Assembly: GCF_000153465.1 (NCBI RefSeq)
Contig: NZ_CH672387.1
Span: 1,019,180-1,083,179, forward strand
Direction: 5' to 3'
From: Aurantimonas manganoxydans SI85-9A1
GTDB lineage: Bacteria > Pseudomonadota > Alphaproteobacteria > Rhizobiales > Rhizobiaceae
Length of the DNA: 64,000 nucleotides
Program-made: the position numbers and the translations under genes
The notes under the pieces: generated by a model
The model's input: only the letters and a program-made list of their open reading frames with translations
What the model was told of the DNA's origin: nothing
The model's database searches: none
In this document: positions 19,072 to 30,872 of the stretch, piece by piece
Layout of the letters: every line of letters begins with the position of its first letter
How positions within the stretch are numbered: position 1 is the stretch's first letter

Positions 19072-19201
19072 GGCGGCGGTTCCTTTTGCTTGACGTGGAT
19101 GGGGCGTCTATGAGGTCGGCCTGTTACAGAGGCGTGACACAGTGCAGGGACGGGGCGGGCGACCGGCGCGCGCCGCGTCGGTGATGCGAAAGGAGCTGGC
19201 G

Positions 19202-19648
19202 ATGACCGATGGACTGGCCGGACGGCTGACCGAAGACGGCCACGCGCTCGACGTGCGCATCTATTTCGAGGACACCGACTTTTCCGGCGTCGTCTACCAC
19301 GCCCGCTATCTGCACTTCCTCGAGCGGGGACGCTCGGACTTCCTGCGGCTGAAGGGGATCGGCCACGGCGAACTGATGGACGGGCGCTACGGCGCGCCGA
19401 TGGCCTTTGCCGTGCGGCACATGGACATCGACTTCCTGCGGCCGGCGCGGATCGACGATGTGGTCACGGTGACCACCCGTACGGCGCTTCTGGGCGGCGC
19501 GCGGATCGTCCTTGCGCAGCGGATCACCTGCGGCGACGCGGTGCTGATCGAGGCGAAGGTGAAGGTCGCGGTGATCTCCCCCGGCGGCAAGCCGATGCGC
19601 ATGCCCAAAGAGATGCAGGCTCTGCTGCAGCCCGCCGCCGAGGCGTGA
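19202..19648 (+). CDS. ybgC: acyl-CoA thioesterase YbgC of the tol-pal cluster
   Basis: A 148-aa hot-dog-fold thioesterase. The start at 19202 follows AAGGAG with 7 bases spacing. The catalytic signature is VRIYFEDTDFSGVVYHARYL with the Asp of DTDFSG, followed by FLERGRSDFLR. YbgC hydrolyses acyl-CoA and associates with phospholipid-synthesis proteins at the inner membrane in E. coli. As in most proteobacteria it opens the tol-pal cluster, with tolQ 247 bp downstream. Confidence 0.93.
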   Translation: MTDGLAGRLTEDGHALDVRIYFEDTDFSGVVYHARYLHFLERGRSDFLRLKGIGHGELMDGRYGAPMAFAVRHMDIDFLRPARIDDVVTVTTRTALLGGARIVLAQRITCGDAVLIEAKVKVAVISPGGKPMRMPKEMQALLQPAAEA

Positions 19649-19673
19649 GGTGCGGGCCGGCCCGGCGCGGGCG

Positions 19674-19689
19674 GTAACGGCTCGTTAAC
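19674..19689 (+). promoter_or_regulatory. partial CtrA-like box before tolQ
   Basis: GTAA at 19674-19677, a 7-base spacer and TTAAC at 19685-19689. The first half deviates from the TTAA-N7-TTAAC consensus by one base. It lies in the ybgC-tolQ gap, about 210 bp before the tolQ start. Confidence 0.35.
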
Positions 19690-19895
19690 CCTACCGGTGC
19701 ATCAATGACGCGAATCGGATTTGAGCCGAACCACGCCATTCTTTCACCGGATTCGCTTGTGAAAGGGCATCAGGGGTTTACGCGGCCGAATGGCCGAATT
19801 TGCTGCATGTCGGGGCCGATATGGGCGGGACGGTGCCGAAAGGCGCGCACCCGCTGCGGGCTGCCGACGGTTCCGAATATCGAGGATGACTGGGA

Positions 19896-20612
19896 ATGGA
19901 CGCTGACGTCGTTCAGGGAACGCTACACGCCGCCGGTTCGGTGTCCCTCTGGGACCTGTTCTGGCAGGCCGGCTTCATCGTGAAGCTGGTGATGATCGGG
20001 CTCATGGCTGCTTCGGTCTGGACCTGGGCGATCATCATCGACAAGTCGATGCGCTACGGCCGGTTCCGCCGCCAGCTCAACAAGTTCGAGAGCAATTTCT
20101 GGTCCGGCCAGTCGCTGGAGGACCTCTATCACAACCTGTCCGAGCGCAAGACGTCGGGCATGGGCGCGTTGTTCGTCGCGGCAATGCGCGAGTGGAAGAA
20201 GTCGTTCGAGAAGGGCGCCCGTTCGCCGCTCGGTCTGCAGACGCGGATCGACAAGGCGATGGACGTGACCCTGGCCCGCGAGATGGACGAGCTGGAATCG
20301 CGGCTCGGCTTCCTCGCCACCATCGGCTCGGCGGCCCCCTTCGTCGGCCTGTTCGGCACGGTCATCGGCATCATGACCTCCTTCCAGGCGATCGCCGGGT
20401 CGCAGCAGACGAGCCTTGCCGTCGTGGCGCCGGGTATCGCGGAAGCGCTGCTGGCGACCGCCATCGGCCTCGTCGCCGCCATCCCCGCCGTCATCGCCTA
20501 CAACAAGCTGTCGGCCGATGCCGGCAAGCTGGGCATGCGGCTGGAATCCTTCGCCGACGAGTTCTCCGCGATCCTGTCGCGGCAGATCGACGAGAAGCTG
20601 TCCTCGCGCTGA
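19896..20612 (+). CDS. tolQ: Tol-Pal system proton channel subunit TolQ
   Basis: A 238-aa inner-membrane protein of the ExbB/TolQ/MotA family. It has three transmembrane segments: the first near FIVKLVMIGLMAASVWTWAII, and two after the large cytosolic loop, FLATIGSAAPFVGLFGTVIG and AIGLVAAIPAVIAYN. With TolR it forms the pmf-driven motor that energises TolA and constricts the outer membrane during division. Overall length and motifs are standard. Confidence 0.96.
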   Translation: MDADVVQGTLHAAGSVSLWDLFWQAGFIVKLVMIGLMAASVWTWAIIIDKSMRYGRFRRQLNKFESNFWSGQSLEDLYHNLSERKTSGMGALFVAAMREWKKSFEKGARSPLGLQTRIDKAMDVTLAREMDELESRLGFLATIGSAAPFVGLFGTVIGIMTSFQAIAGSQQTSLAVVAPGIAEALLATAIGLVAAIPAVIAYNKLSADAGKLGMRLESFADEFSAILSRQIDEKLSSR

Positions 20613-20655
20613 GCGCGTGAAACGCCGGTCCGTGCGACCGGGAAGGGAATGACAG

Positions 20656-21105
20656 ATGGGCATGTCTGCCGGAACCGGGCGTTCCAGCGGGTCGCGACGC
20701 GGTCGGGGCCGCGGCCGCCGTCAGCCGATGAGCGAGATCAACGTCACGCCGATGGTCGACGTGATGCTGGTGCTGCTGATCATCTTCATGGTCGCGGCGC
20801 CCCTCCTGACCGTGGGCGTGCCGATCGAGCTGCCGGAGACCCAGGCCAAGGCGATGAATTCGGACACCCAGCCGATCACCATCTCGGTGAATTCGGACGG
20901 CGAGGTCTATCTCAACGACACGGTGATCCCGATCGACGAGGTCGTGGCCAAGCTGCAGGCCGTGGCCAAGGCCGGCTACGAGGAGCGCATCTTCGTGCGC
21001 GGCGACCGTTCGGCCGATTACGGCACGGTGATGCGCGTCATGGCGCGGATTTCGGCCGCCGGCTTCCGCAACATCGGTCTCGTGACCGATCAAGAAAACG
21101 CTTGA
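20656..21105 (+). CDS. tolR: Tol-Pal system protein TolR
   Basis: A 149-aa ExbD/TolR-family protein. A short basic N-terminus (GSRRGRGRGRRQPMSEINVT) precedes one transmembrane helix, VDVMLVLLIIFMVAAPLLTVG, that carries the proton-path Asp of MVDVMLV. The periplasmic domain follows (VPIELPETQAKAM ... RISAAGFRNIGLVTD). It lies 43 bp after tolQ and works in the same motor complex. Confidence 0.96.
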   Translation: MGMSAGTGRSSGSRRGRGRGRRQPMSEINVTPMVDVMLVLLIIFMVAAPLLTVGVPIELPETQAKAMNSDTQPITISVNSDGEVYLNDTVIPIDEVVAKLQAVAKAGYEERIFVRGDRSADYGTVMRVMARISAAGFRNIGLVTDQENA

Positions 21106-21121
21106 GCGAAACCAGCTTTCG

Positions 21122-22195
21122 ATGAAGTCCGGCGTCGTCCTTTCCACCCTTCTGCACGGAGCGGTCCTGACCTGGGGCCTGTGGTCCCTGTCGGCGCCCG
21201 AGCCGCTGCAGATGGCGCCGGTGGAATCGCTGCCGGTGGACCTCGTGCCGATCGAGGAATTCTCGCAGTCGGTGATCGGTGCCAAGGACGCGCCGGTCAC
21301 CGAGACGCCGGCGCCCAACCCGACCGAGACGCCGCAGACGCTGCCGATGCCGGCCGAGAATGTCGGCGACAACGAGACCGATCTCGCCACCCCGCCGACG
21401 CCGATCAAGCGCCCGACCCCGACCGAGCAAGCGGCCGCCGCCCAGCCGTCCGAGCCGACGCCCCCGACGCCGGAGCCCGAACCCGCGCCGGAGCCGGAGC
21501 CCGCGCCCGCGCCGACCCCGCCGGAGCCGCAGCCCGAGCCCGAGCCGACGCCGGAACAGCCCGCCGAAGTGACGCCGCCGCAGCCCGATCCGGTCGAGCA
21601 GGCGATCGCCGAGGCCGAGGCCGCGCCGGAACCCGATCCCGTGCCGCAGAACGTGCCGGTGCCGGCGACCAAGCCGAAGCCACCGGCGCCCGCGCCGAAG
21701 GTCGCCGAGACCAAGCCGGTCGAGACGAGGAAGCCCGAGCCGACCAAGAAGGCCGAAACGCGCACGCCCGAAGAGAGCCAGTTCGACGCCGACCAGATCG
21801 CCGCGCTTCTGAACAAGGAGAAGTCGGCGGGCGGCGGCGCCAAGCGTTCGGACCAGCAGGCCTCGCTGGGCACCGATCGTCAGACCGGCGGCAAGCTTTC
21901 GCAGAGCGAACTCGACGCGCTGCGCGGGCAGATCCAGCGCTGCTGGTCGCCGCCCTCGGGCGTGTCGGAAGCCGGTTCGCTGCGGATCTCGATCCAGATG
22001 CGGCTCGATCCGTCGGGCGAGCTGGAAGCGCGGCCGCAGATCATCGGCGGCGGCGGCGGCTCGATGATCGAGCGGGTGGCGGGCGAAGCGGCATTGCGCG
22101 CCGTGCAGCGCTGCGCGCCCTACAATCTGCCGGCCGAGAAGTACGACACCTGGGCCGACGTCGTGGTCAATTTCGATCCGAGCCAGATGTTCTGA
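21122..22195 (+). CDS. tolA: Tol-Pal system protein TolA
   Basis: A 357-aa protein that spans the periplasm. One N-terminal membrane anchor (VVLSTLLHGAVLTWGLWSL) is followed by a long Pro/Glu-rich region, roughly residues 60-225, with PEPEPAPEPEP-type repeats in place of the alanine-rich helix of enteric TolA. The C-terminal domain (LDALRGQIQRCWSPPSG ... ALRAVQRCAPYNLP) contains the conserved Cys pair and contacts TolB and Pal. The Pro-rich linker is normal for rhizobial TolA. Confidence 0.93.
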   Translation: MKSGVVLSTLLHGAVLTWGLWSLSAPEPLQMAPVESLPVDLVPIEEFSQSVIGAKDAPVTETPAPNPTETPQTLPMPAENVGDNETDLATPPTPIKRPTPTEQAAAAQPSEPTPPTPEPEPAPEPEPAPAPTPPEPQPEPEPTPEQPAEVTPPQPDPVEQAIAEAEAAPEPDPVPQNVPVPATKPKPPAPAPKVAETKPVETRKPEPTKKAETRTPEESQFDADQIAALLNKEKSAGGGAKRSDQQASLGTDRQTGGKLSQSELDALRGQIQRCWSPPSGVSEAGSLRISIQMRLDPSGELEARPQIIGGGGGSMIERVAGEAALRAVQRCAPYNLPAEKYDTWADVVVNFDPSQMF

Positions 22196-22439
22196 TGGCG
22201 ACGGTGCGGCGACCCGGTTTCGACCATGATCCGGCCGCGGGATCGCCGGTCCAAACGCAGGCCGACCGGTCGCCGTTGCGGCAGGACGCCATACAATCCC
22301 CCTATTGGATGGTAGGAAGCGGACGAGGGAAGATCGATTCCCCGGCCCAGCCTGCCGGGGGATTTTCCGTACCAGTTCAAACAGGAGCGGCGCGGCCAGA
22401 CGGCCGGCGCAGGTCTCCGACCGCAGTTGAAGGTCTGAC

Positions 22440-23750
22440 ATGAAGATGATCATCAAGGGCGCGCTCGTGATCGCAATGGCGATCTCCGGCGCTTTCGTGG
22501 CACTGGCACCGGCCGCCGCGGCGGTCGAGATCGACGTGACCCAGGGCAATGTCGAGCCGCTGCCGATCGCCATCACCGACTTCCAGTCGGCCGACGGCAT
22601 CGGCAAGCAGATTTCCGACGTGGTCCAGGCCGACCTGAAGCGCTCCGGCCTGTTCGCGCCGATCGACCGGGCGGCCTTCATCCAGTCCGGGCTGACCACC
22701 GACACGACGCCGTCCTTCAAGGACTGGACCGTCATCAACGCCCAGGCGCTGGTGGTCGGCCGGGTCTCGCCGGAGGCCGACGGCCGGCTGCGCGTCGAGT
22801 TCCGCCTGTGGGACACCTTCGCGGGCCAGCAGCTCGACGGCCAGCAGTTCTACACCAATCCGGAGAACTGGCGCCGGGTCGCCCACATCATCGCCGACGC
22901 GATCTATGAGCGGCTGACCGGCGAGAAGGGCTATTTCGACACCCGCATCGTCTTCGTCGCCGAGAGCGGCACCAAGGACAAGCGGGTCAAGCGTCTCGCC
23001 ATCATGGACCAGGACGGCGCCAATCTGCGCTATCTGACCGACGGCAGCGAGCTGGTGCTGACGCCGCGCTTCTCGCCGAGCCGCCAGGAGGTCACCTACA
23101 TGTCCTTCGGCAATGGCGAGCCGCGGGTCTACCTGCTGCAGCTGGAGACCGGCCAGCGCGAGATCGTCGGCAACTTTCCCGGCATGACCTTCTCGCCGCG
23201 CTTCTCGCCGGACGGCCAGAAGGTGATCATGAGCCTCCAGCAGGAGGGCAACGCCAACATCTACGCCATGGACCTGCGCTCGCGGGCGACGACCCGGCTG
23301 ACCTCGACCACAGCCATCGACACCTCGCCGTCCTATTCGCCGGACGGGCGCCGGATCGTGTTCGAATCCGACCGCGGCGGGCGCCAGCAGCTCTACGTGA
23401 TGGGGGCCGACGGCTCGGGCCAGCAGCGCATCTCGTTCGGCGACGGCTCCTATTCGACCCCGGTCTGGTCGCCGCGCGGCGACCTGATCGCCTTCACCAA
23501 GCAGAGCGGCGGCCAGTTCCAGATCGGCGTCATGCGGCCGGACGGTTCGGGCGAGCGCATCCTGACCTCGGGCTTCCACAACGAGGGGCCGACCTGGGCG
23601 CCGAACGGCCGCGTCGTGATGTTCTTCCGCGACCAGCGGGGCGGCGGCGGACCGCAGCTCTATTCGATCGATCTGACCGGCTACAACGAGCAGAAGATCC
23701 CGACCCCGAGCTACGCCTCGGACCCGGCCTGGTCGCCGTCGCTCGAATAG
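22440..23750 (+). CDS. tolB: Tol-Pal system beta-propeller TolB
   Basis: A 436-aa periplasmic protein with signal peptide ([20 protein letters not shown], cleaved after APAAAA or nearby). The N-terminal domain ([20 protein letters not shown]) is followed by a six-bladed propeller with repeating motifs such as [33 protein letters not shown] and [19 protein letters not shown]. TolB binds Pal and TolA and regulates outer-membrane tethering. It begins 244 bp after tolA; that gap holds no gene I recognise. Confidence 0.96.
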   Translation: MKMIIKGALVIAMAISGAFVALAPAAAAVEIDVTQGNVEPLPIAITDFQSADGIGKQISDVVQADLKRSGLFAPIDRAAFIQSGLTTDTTPSFKDWTVINAQALVVGRVSPEADGRLRVEFRLWDTFAGQQLDGQQFYTNPENWRRVAHIIADAIYERLTGEKGYFDTRIVFVAESGTKDKRVKRLAIMDQDGANLRYLTDGSELVLTPRFSPSRQEVTYMSFGNGEPRVYLLQLETGQREIVGNFPGMTFSPRFSPDGQKVIMSLQQEGNANIYAMDLRSRATTRLTSTTAIDTSPSYSPDGRRIVFESDRGGRQQLYVMGADGSGQQRISFGDGSYSTPVWSPRGDLIAFTKQSGGQFQIGVMRPDGSGERILTSGFHNEGPTWAPNGRVVMFFRDQRGGGGPQLYSIDLTGYNEQKIPTPSYASDPAWSPSLE

Positions 23751-23987
23751 GGCCGCCGCGAGGCCAGCCCCGGGCAAGCCCGGGGCCCGATTATGGCGTG
23801 AATGTTGCGGAAATGCCGCAACATGGCGGAAACCGGGCGGGTGCCCGGCGGCGGCCTCATTCGGGCGATAATTCAACGGGATGAGCCGCGTCGGGCGCGC
23901 CGAAGCGCCGCCGTTTTTACGTGTCGTTAAGTGGCGTCAGGGTAAACGTCGCGTAACCCAAACCTATCGTTTTCAAAGGAGCTGGCC

Positions 23988-24521
23988 ATGCGCCGGAGCA
24001 TTTTCGGGGTGAAGAGCCGCATCGCATTCGCCGTCGTCGCCAGCCTGGCGGTCGCTGGCTGCGCCAGCAAGAAGGACGCCCTGCCGGACAACGCGGCAGG
24101 TCTCGGTCTGAACGGGGCCAACGGCGCGAATGGCGCCTATGGCAGCGCGACGCCGGGCTCGACCCAGGACTTCACCGTCAATGTCGGTGACCGGGTGTTC
24201 TTCGACACCGATTCGACCTCGCTGCGGGCCGACGCCCAGCAGACGCTGACCCAGCAGGCGCGCTGGCTGAACCAGTATTCGCAGTACTCGATCGTGATCG
24301 AGGGCCATGCCGACGAGCGCGGCACCCGCGAATACAACCTGGCGCTGGGCGCACGCCGCGCCGCCGCGACCCGCGACTACCTCGTGCAGCAGGGCGTCCC
24401 GGCCAACCGGATGCGCACCATCTCCTACGGCAAGGAACGTCCGGTCGCCGTCTGCGACGACATTTCGTGCTGGTCGCAGAACCGCCGCGCCGTCACCGTT
24501 CTGAGTGGCGCCGGCAGCTGA
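23988..24521 (+). CDS. pal: peptidoglycan-associated lipoprotein Pal
   Basis: A 177-aa outer-membrane lipoprotein. The signal ends in the lipobox AVAGC with Cys25 lipidated. A glycine/asparagine-rich linker (NGANGANGAYGSA) leads to the OmpA-like domain: RVFFDTDSTSL, VIEGHADERGTREYNLALG with the peptidoglycan-binding Asp and Arg, and RRAAATRDYLVQQGV. It binds peptidoglycan and TolB. Confidence 0.96.
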   Translation: MRRSIFGVKSRIAFAVVASLAVAGCASKKDALPDNAAGLGLNGANGANGAYGSATPGSTQDFTVNVGDRVFFDTDSTSLRADAQQTLTQQARWLNQYSQYSIVIEGHADERGTREYNLALGARRAAATRDYLVQQGVPANRMRTISYGKERPVAVCDDISCWSQNRRAVTVLSGAGS

Positions 24522-24705
24522 TCGGCCTGAGGGATCGTCGCCGGTTCGCTTTGCGACCGGCGGCATCCACGGCGAAAGCGGGGCGCTGCCCAACTTTGGC
24601 CGAACTGCCTCGTTCCATGCTAGGAAACCGCGCCGTCGCTGCTCGAACCATTGCGTTCGCGCCGCGGCGGCCATTGCCGTTTCCAGCCGTCGAGGAACTG
24701 TGTTC

Positions 24706-25653
24706 ATGATGTTTCGACAAACGATCCTTGCCGTATCGGCGCTGGCCCTGATGGGCACCGCGACCGGCGGGGCGTCGGCCTTCGAATTGCCGGGGCTCTT
24801 CGGCGAGTCCTCGCCGGGCGCAGCGCGCCAGGCGCCGGCCGAGACGCGAACCGCCCCCGTGCGCATGGCGCAGGCCGGCGACGTCAGCGTGCGCATCAAC
24901 CAGCTCGAGGAAGAGGTCCGCCGGCTGAATGGCCGGGTCGAGGAGCTGAGCTTCCAGCTGCTGCGCACCCAGGAAGACATGCGCAAGCAGCTCGAGGACA
25001 ACGAGTTCCGCTTCCAGCAGCTCGAGGGCGGCGGCGGCGGTGCGGCGGGCACCTCGGTCAACGAGCAGCGCGGCGACGCCGGATCGGCCATGCCCGAGCA
25101 GCCCGGCGACAGCCAGCAGGCCGCGACAGGAGACGACATCGGTCGTCTCCTGGAGGATGGCGAACTTGCCACCGGGGCGCTCGACACGACCAATCTGCAG
25201 ACCGGCGTGCCCGGCCTTGGCGACAGCGCGCCGTCGGGCGGCTCCGAGACCGTCGCAGCGATCACGCCGGGCGGGCAGGGCGAGACCTACGACCTGGCCT
25301 ACAACTACCTCCTGGCCGGCGATTATCAGCTCGCCGAGCAGGCCTTCCGCCAGTATGCCCAGACCTATCCGACCGCCGCGGATGCGCCGGACGCGCGCTA
25401 CTGGCTGGGCGAGAGCCTGTACCAGCAGCAGAAATTCGCCGACGCGGCCGAAGTGTTCCTCGAAGCGCAGAAGAGCGCGCCGGAGAACGGCAAGGCGCCG
25501 GAGATGATGCTGAAGCTGGGCATGTCGCTGGCCAAGCTCGACAATCGGGAAACCGCGTGCATCACCTACAAGGAAGTGGCCAAACGCTACCCGCAGATGA
25601 GCAGCAACGTGCGCAAGAAGCTGGCGAGCGAGGAAAAGTCGGCCAACTGCTGA
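24706..25653 (+). CDS. cpoB: cell division coordinator CpoB (YbgF)
   Basis: A 315-aa periplasmic protein. The start at 24706 (tandem ATGATG, GAGGAA 8-13 bases upstream) gives a signal peptide ending GGASA. A trimerising coiled coil follows (SVRINQLEEEVRRLNGRVEE and onwards). The C-terminal TPR domain has YDLAYNYLLAGDYQLAEQAF, ARYWLGESLYQQQKFADAAE and ENGKAPEMMLKLGMSLAKL. In E. coli CpoB links peptidoglycan synthesis with outer-membrane constriction through TolA. It closes the tol-pal cluster. Confidence 0.93.
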   Translation: MMFRQTILAVSALALMGTATGGASAFELPGLFGESSPGAARQAPAETRTAPVRMAQAGDVSVRINQLEEEVRRLNGRVEELSFQLLRTQEDMRKQLEDNEFRFQQLEGGGGGAAGTSVNEQRGDAGSAMPEQPGDSQQAATGDDIGRLLEDGELATGALDTTNLQTGVPGLGDSAPSGGSETVAAITPGGQGETYDLAYNYLLAGDYQLAEQAFRQYAQTYPTAADAPDARYWLGESLYQQQKFADAAEVFLEAQKSAPENGKAPEMMLKLGMSLAKLDNRETACITYKEVAKRYPQMSSNVRKKLASEEKSANC

Positions 25654-27041
25654 CACCTGCAGCGGACCGCCGCGGCCTGCGCCTGGGCATTCCCCGCGCC
25701 CGGCCCGACGCCGCGCCGTTCGACCGGCTCGCCCTTGCCGAGCTCCTGACCCATTCGCTTCATCAGGCGGCCGCCCTGACAGGCTCCCGCGACCGCGCGA
25801 TCCTTGCCGTGTCAGGTGGCCCCGATTCGCTGGCGCTGGTTCTCGCGGCCATCGCCCTGCAGGGCACCGCGGCGCTGCCGCAGACCCGATTCCACATCGC
25901 CACCGTCGACCACGGCCTGCGCGACGCTTCGGCAGCCGAGGCGCGCTACGTCGCGGGCGTTGCGGCCCGCTTCCGTATCAGCCACGAAACGCTGCGCTGG
26001 GACGCGCCGGCTCGGACCGGCAACATTGCGGCGGCGGCCCGCGAGGCCCGCTACGCGCTGCTATCCGATGCGGCCCGGCGCTTCGGCGCGACAGTGATCC
26101 TGACCGCCCATCACGAAGACGACCAGTGCGAGACCCATCTGATGGCGCGCGAACGCGGCGCCGGGGTCGTCGGGCTGGCAGGCATGCGCCCGGTGCGGTC
26201 GCTGGCGTCGGATCTCGTCCTGGCGCGGCCGTTCCTTGACGTGGCGGGCGACCGGCTGAAGGCAAGCGTGGCGGCGCATCGCCTGCCGGCCGTCGCGGAC
26301 CCGACCAACGACGATCCGGCGTCGCGCCGGGTGCAGCTTCGCCGGCAGATCGCGGCGGGCGCGCTGGACCGGGACGCGCTGCGGGCGCGAATCGCGGGCC
26401 ATCGATCGGAGCGCGACGCGCTGGAGGCCGGGCTCGGCGACGCCATCGCCGCGATGCAGGCGGCGGGTGAGCTTCGCCTGACGGACGCCGGCACGCTGGA
26501 GATCAGCCGGAATGCGCTGCGGCGCCTTGGCGACGATGCGGCGTTCACCTTCCTGCAACGCGCCGTCGCGGCGGTCGGGGGCAGGGGGCACGGTCCCGAG
26601 GGACCGGCGACGATCCGGCTGCTGGATGCGCTGCGCGGCAAATCGGATGCGGCCCGCACGCTGGCCGGGGTGCGGGCTGTGCCCGGCGAAACGATCACCC
26701 TGATGCGCGAATACGGGCGGGCCGGGATCGCGGGGCTGGCGGCGACGGCGGGAGACCTGGTCTTCGACGGTCGCTTCGTGGTGGATGCCGGTGCCGGGCC
26801 CTCACATTCCGGGGCGCGGCTCGTGGCCTTCGGCGATCTGGGGCGCGGCAATCCGGTCGAGAAGACCTTGCCCGTGCTCGTTGCCGGCGATAGCCTTGTC
26901 GCCATCCCCGCACAGCTCGGCGGCAAGGTCGCCGCGGGAACGCCGCTGCTGGCGATCCGGTCGCTCGTCGGCTGGAGCCTGACCCGCGATCTGCCGCCGC
27001 CAACGGACGACCGGGCCGGGCCGAGTGCAAAGCCGCGGTAA
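25557..27041 (+). CDS. tilS: tRNA(Ile)-lysidine synthetase TilS (start uncertain)
   Basis: An N-type PP-loop ATPase that adds lysine to C34 of tRNA-Ile(CAU), which makes the anticodon read AUA. The PP-loop is ILAVSGGPDSLALVLAA, and further motifs are FHIATVDHGLRD, RTGNIAAAAREARYALL and LTAHHEDDQCET. The frame is open far upstream. The only ATG/GTG/TTG start before the PP-loop in a reasonable place is GTG at 25557, which overlaps cpoB by 97 bases and gives a long N-terminus. Family length suggests translation really begins around 25,640-25,700, where the frame offers only CTG codons. So the coding region is sure and the first ~50 codons are not. Confidence 0.85.
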   Translation: MHHLQGSGQTLPADEQQRAQEAGERGKVGQLLTPAADRRGLRLGIPRARPDAAPFDRLALAELLTHSLHQAAALTGSRDRAILAVSGGPDSLALVLAAIALQGTAALPQTRFHIATVDHGLRDASAAEARYVAGVAARFRISHETLRWDAPARTGNIAAAAREARYALLSDAARRFGATVILTAHHEDDQCETHLMARERGAGVVGLAGMRPVRSLASDLVLARPFLDVAGDRLKASVAAHRLPAVADPTNDDPASRRVQLRRQIAAGALDRDALRARIAGHRSERDALEAGLGDAIAAMQAAGELRLTDAGTLEISRNALRRLGDDAAFTFLQRAVAAVGGRGHGPEGPATIRLLDALRGKSDAARTLAGVRAVPGETITLMREYGRAGIAGLAATAGDLVFDGRFVVDAGAGPSHSGARLVAFGDLGRGNPVEKTLPVLVAGDSLVAIPAQLGGKVAAGTPLLAIRSLVGWSLTRDLPPPTDDRAGPSAKPR

Positions 27042-27168
27042 CCACCCTGCGCCGCCAACCGGTGCAAATTGCCGCAAAACCGCCTGACCTTGTTGGCAAG
27101 AAGGGGGGCAGCACCTATCTTTGAGCCAATCGTCCTCGTGACTTCGGGCGTCCATTCCAGGAAGATCG

Positions 27169-29106
<1,938 letters not shown>

Positions 29107-29148
29107 TCACTCGGGGTCCGCTCCGGCGGGATCGCAAGACAGTCTAAG

Positions 29149-29182
29149 GGAGCGGCCTCACGGCCGCTCCTCCTTTTTTTTT
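29149..29182 (+). terminator. Rho-independent terminator after ftsH
   Basis: GGAGCGGCC (29149-29157) pairs perfectly with GGCCGCTCC (29162-29170) and is followed by TCC and nine T residues. This is the strongest terminator in the window. Confidence 0.92.
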
Positions 29183-29396
29183 GCGGGGTCGGCATCAGCC
29201 GCCGCGTACACCGGCGGGGTTGCAGGCAACGTCTCCGCAATCCATTGATGCGAGAGTATGACGACAGGGAACGGCGCAGCGCGCTCGTCCCGGTCCGCGA
29301 GACCGTCCATGACGGCGTCCGGGCCGGGCGACGCCGCGCGCGGCAGCCGCCACCGGACGGACGGTCCGGCAGAACAGGAACAGACGGGGTCAGGTG

Positions 29397-30743
29397 ATGA
29401 GCAGACGCTATTTCGGCACGGACGGCATTCGCGGCACGGCCAACCGGCACCCGATGACGGCCGAGGTCGCGATGCGGGTCGGCATGGCGGCGGGCCTGGT
29501 CTTCCAGCGCGGCTCCTACCGGCACCGTGTCGTGATCGGCAAGGATACGCGGCGCTCGAGCTACATGATCGAGAACGCCATGGTGGCCGGCTTCACGGCG
29601 GCTGGAGTCGACGTGTTCCTGCTCGGCCCCATGCCGACCCCGGCGGTGGCCATGCTGACCCGGTCGCTGCGCGCCGATATCGGCGTGATGATCTCGGCGT
29701 CGCACAATCCGTTCGAGGACAATGGCATCAAGCTGTTCGGGCCGGACGGCTACAAGCTTTCCGACGAGCTGGAGCTGCGCATCGAGGCGCTGCTCGACGA
29801 GGATCTGACGCCGCGGCTGGCGACGGGTGACGGCCTCGGCCGGGCCAAGCGCATCGATGGTGTCCACGACCGCTATATCGAGGCGGCCAAGCGGACGCTG
29901 CCGCGCGAACTGTCGCTGGAGGGCGTGCGCGTCGCCATCGACTGCGCCAACGGTGCGGCCTACCGGGTGGCCCCTGATGTCCTGTGGGAGCTCGGCGCGG
30001 AGATCGTCAAGCTGGGCGTCGATCCGGACGGTACCAACATCAACCGCAATTGCGGTTCGACGGCGCCGGCGGCGCTGATCGAGAAGGTCAAGGAAGTGCG
30101 GGCCGACATCGGCATCGCGCTCGACGGCGATGCCGACCGCGTGCTGATCGTCGACGAACGCGGCGAGGTGGTCGACGGCGACCAGCTGATGGCGGTGATC
30201 GCCGAGAGCTGGGCAGAGGACGGGCGCCTGGCGGCCGGCGGGATCGTGGCGACAGTGATGTCCAATCTCGGCCTCGAGCGCTTCCTGTCCGATCACGATT
30301 TGCAACTGGCGCGCACGGCGGTCGGCGACCGCTATGTCGTCGAGCACATGCGCCAGCACGGCTACAATGTCGGCGGTGAGCAGTCCGGCCACATCGTCCT
30401 GTCGGATTTCGGCACGACGGGCGACGGCCTCGTGGCGGCGCTGCAGGTGCTGGCGGTGGTTCAGCGCAAGGGCGGCACCGTGTCGGAGGTCTGCCGCCGT
30501 TTCGAGCCGGTACCGCAGATCCTCAAGAACTTCCGCTATTCGGGCGGCGCGCCGCTGGAGCGCCAGCGCGTGCAGGACGCCATCAGCGCCGGGCGCGATC
30601 GCCTCGGCGAGGGCGGGCGCCTGGTCATCCGCGCCTCGGGGACGGAACCGCTGATCCGGGTGATGGCCGAGGGCGACGATCGCGGGCTGGTCAACGCGGT
30701 GGTGGACGACATCCTCGGCGCGCTCCAGCAGACCGCAGCGTAA
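29397..30743 (+). CDS. glmM: phosphoglucosamine mutase GlmM
   Basis: A 448-aa enzyme converting glucosamine-6-P to glucosamine-1-P for peptidoglycan and LPS. It begins [13 protein letters not shown]. The phosphoserine loop [11 protein letters not shown] places the active Ser at residue 102. The metal loop is [14 protein letters not shown], and the sugar and phosphate loops are [12 protein letters not shown] and [16 protein letters not shown] three bases earlier could also start it. It follows ftsH behind a strong terminator, so it probably has its own promoter. Confidence 0.96.
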   Translation: MSRRYFGTDGIRGTANRHPMTAEVAMRVGMAAGLVFQRGSYRHRVVIGKDTRRSSYMIENAMVAGFTAAGVDVFLLGPMPTPAVAMLTRSLRADIGVMISASHNPFEDNGIKLFGPDGYKLSDELELRIEALLDEDLTPRLATGDGLGRAKRIDGVHDRYIEAAKRTLPRELSLEGVRVAIDCANGAAYRVAPDVLWELGAEIVKLGVDPDGTNINRNCGSTAPAALIEKVKEVRADIGIALDGDADRVLIVDERGEVVDGDQLMAVIAESWAEDGRLAAGGIVATVMSNLGLERFLSDHDLQLARTAVGDRYVVEHMRQHGYNVGGEQSGHIVLSDFGTTGDGLVAALQVLAVVQRKGGTVSEVCRRFEPVPQILKNFRYSGGAPLERQRVQDAISAGRDRLGEGGRLVIRASGTEPLIRVMAEGDDRGLVNAVVDDILGALQQTAA

Positions 30744-30872
30744 GGTAAGGTCACCAAGTTCTGAAGGCCGGCTATTCCTTAAACTTCGTATTAACCATTC
30801 CGATTTACCGTCTTCGTTAAGGTAACGGCGTCTGCCAATCCCGGCCGCCGGATCGAATCGGAGATGAGAGCA

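Noticed and set aside
16816-19113. 765-aa plus-strand open frame opposite the phytase-like gene
   Set aside because: It is an antisense shadow caused by high GC. The minus-strand gene has a signal peptide, domain motifs and proper codon use.
21400-21780. Pro/Glu codon repeats in tolA taken as a DNA tandem repeat
   Set aside because: The repetition is at the protein level (PEP-type linker of TolA) with varied codons and is normal for the family.
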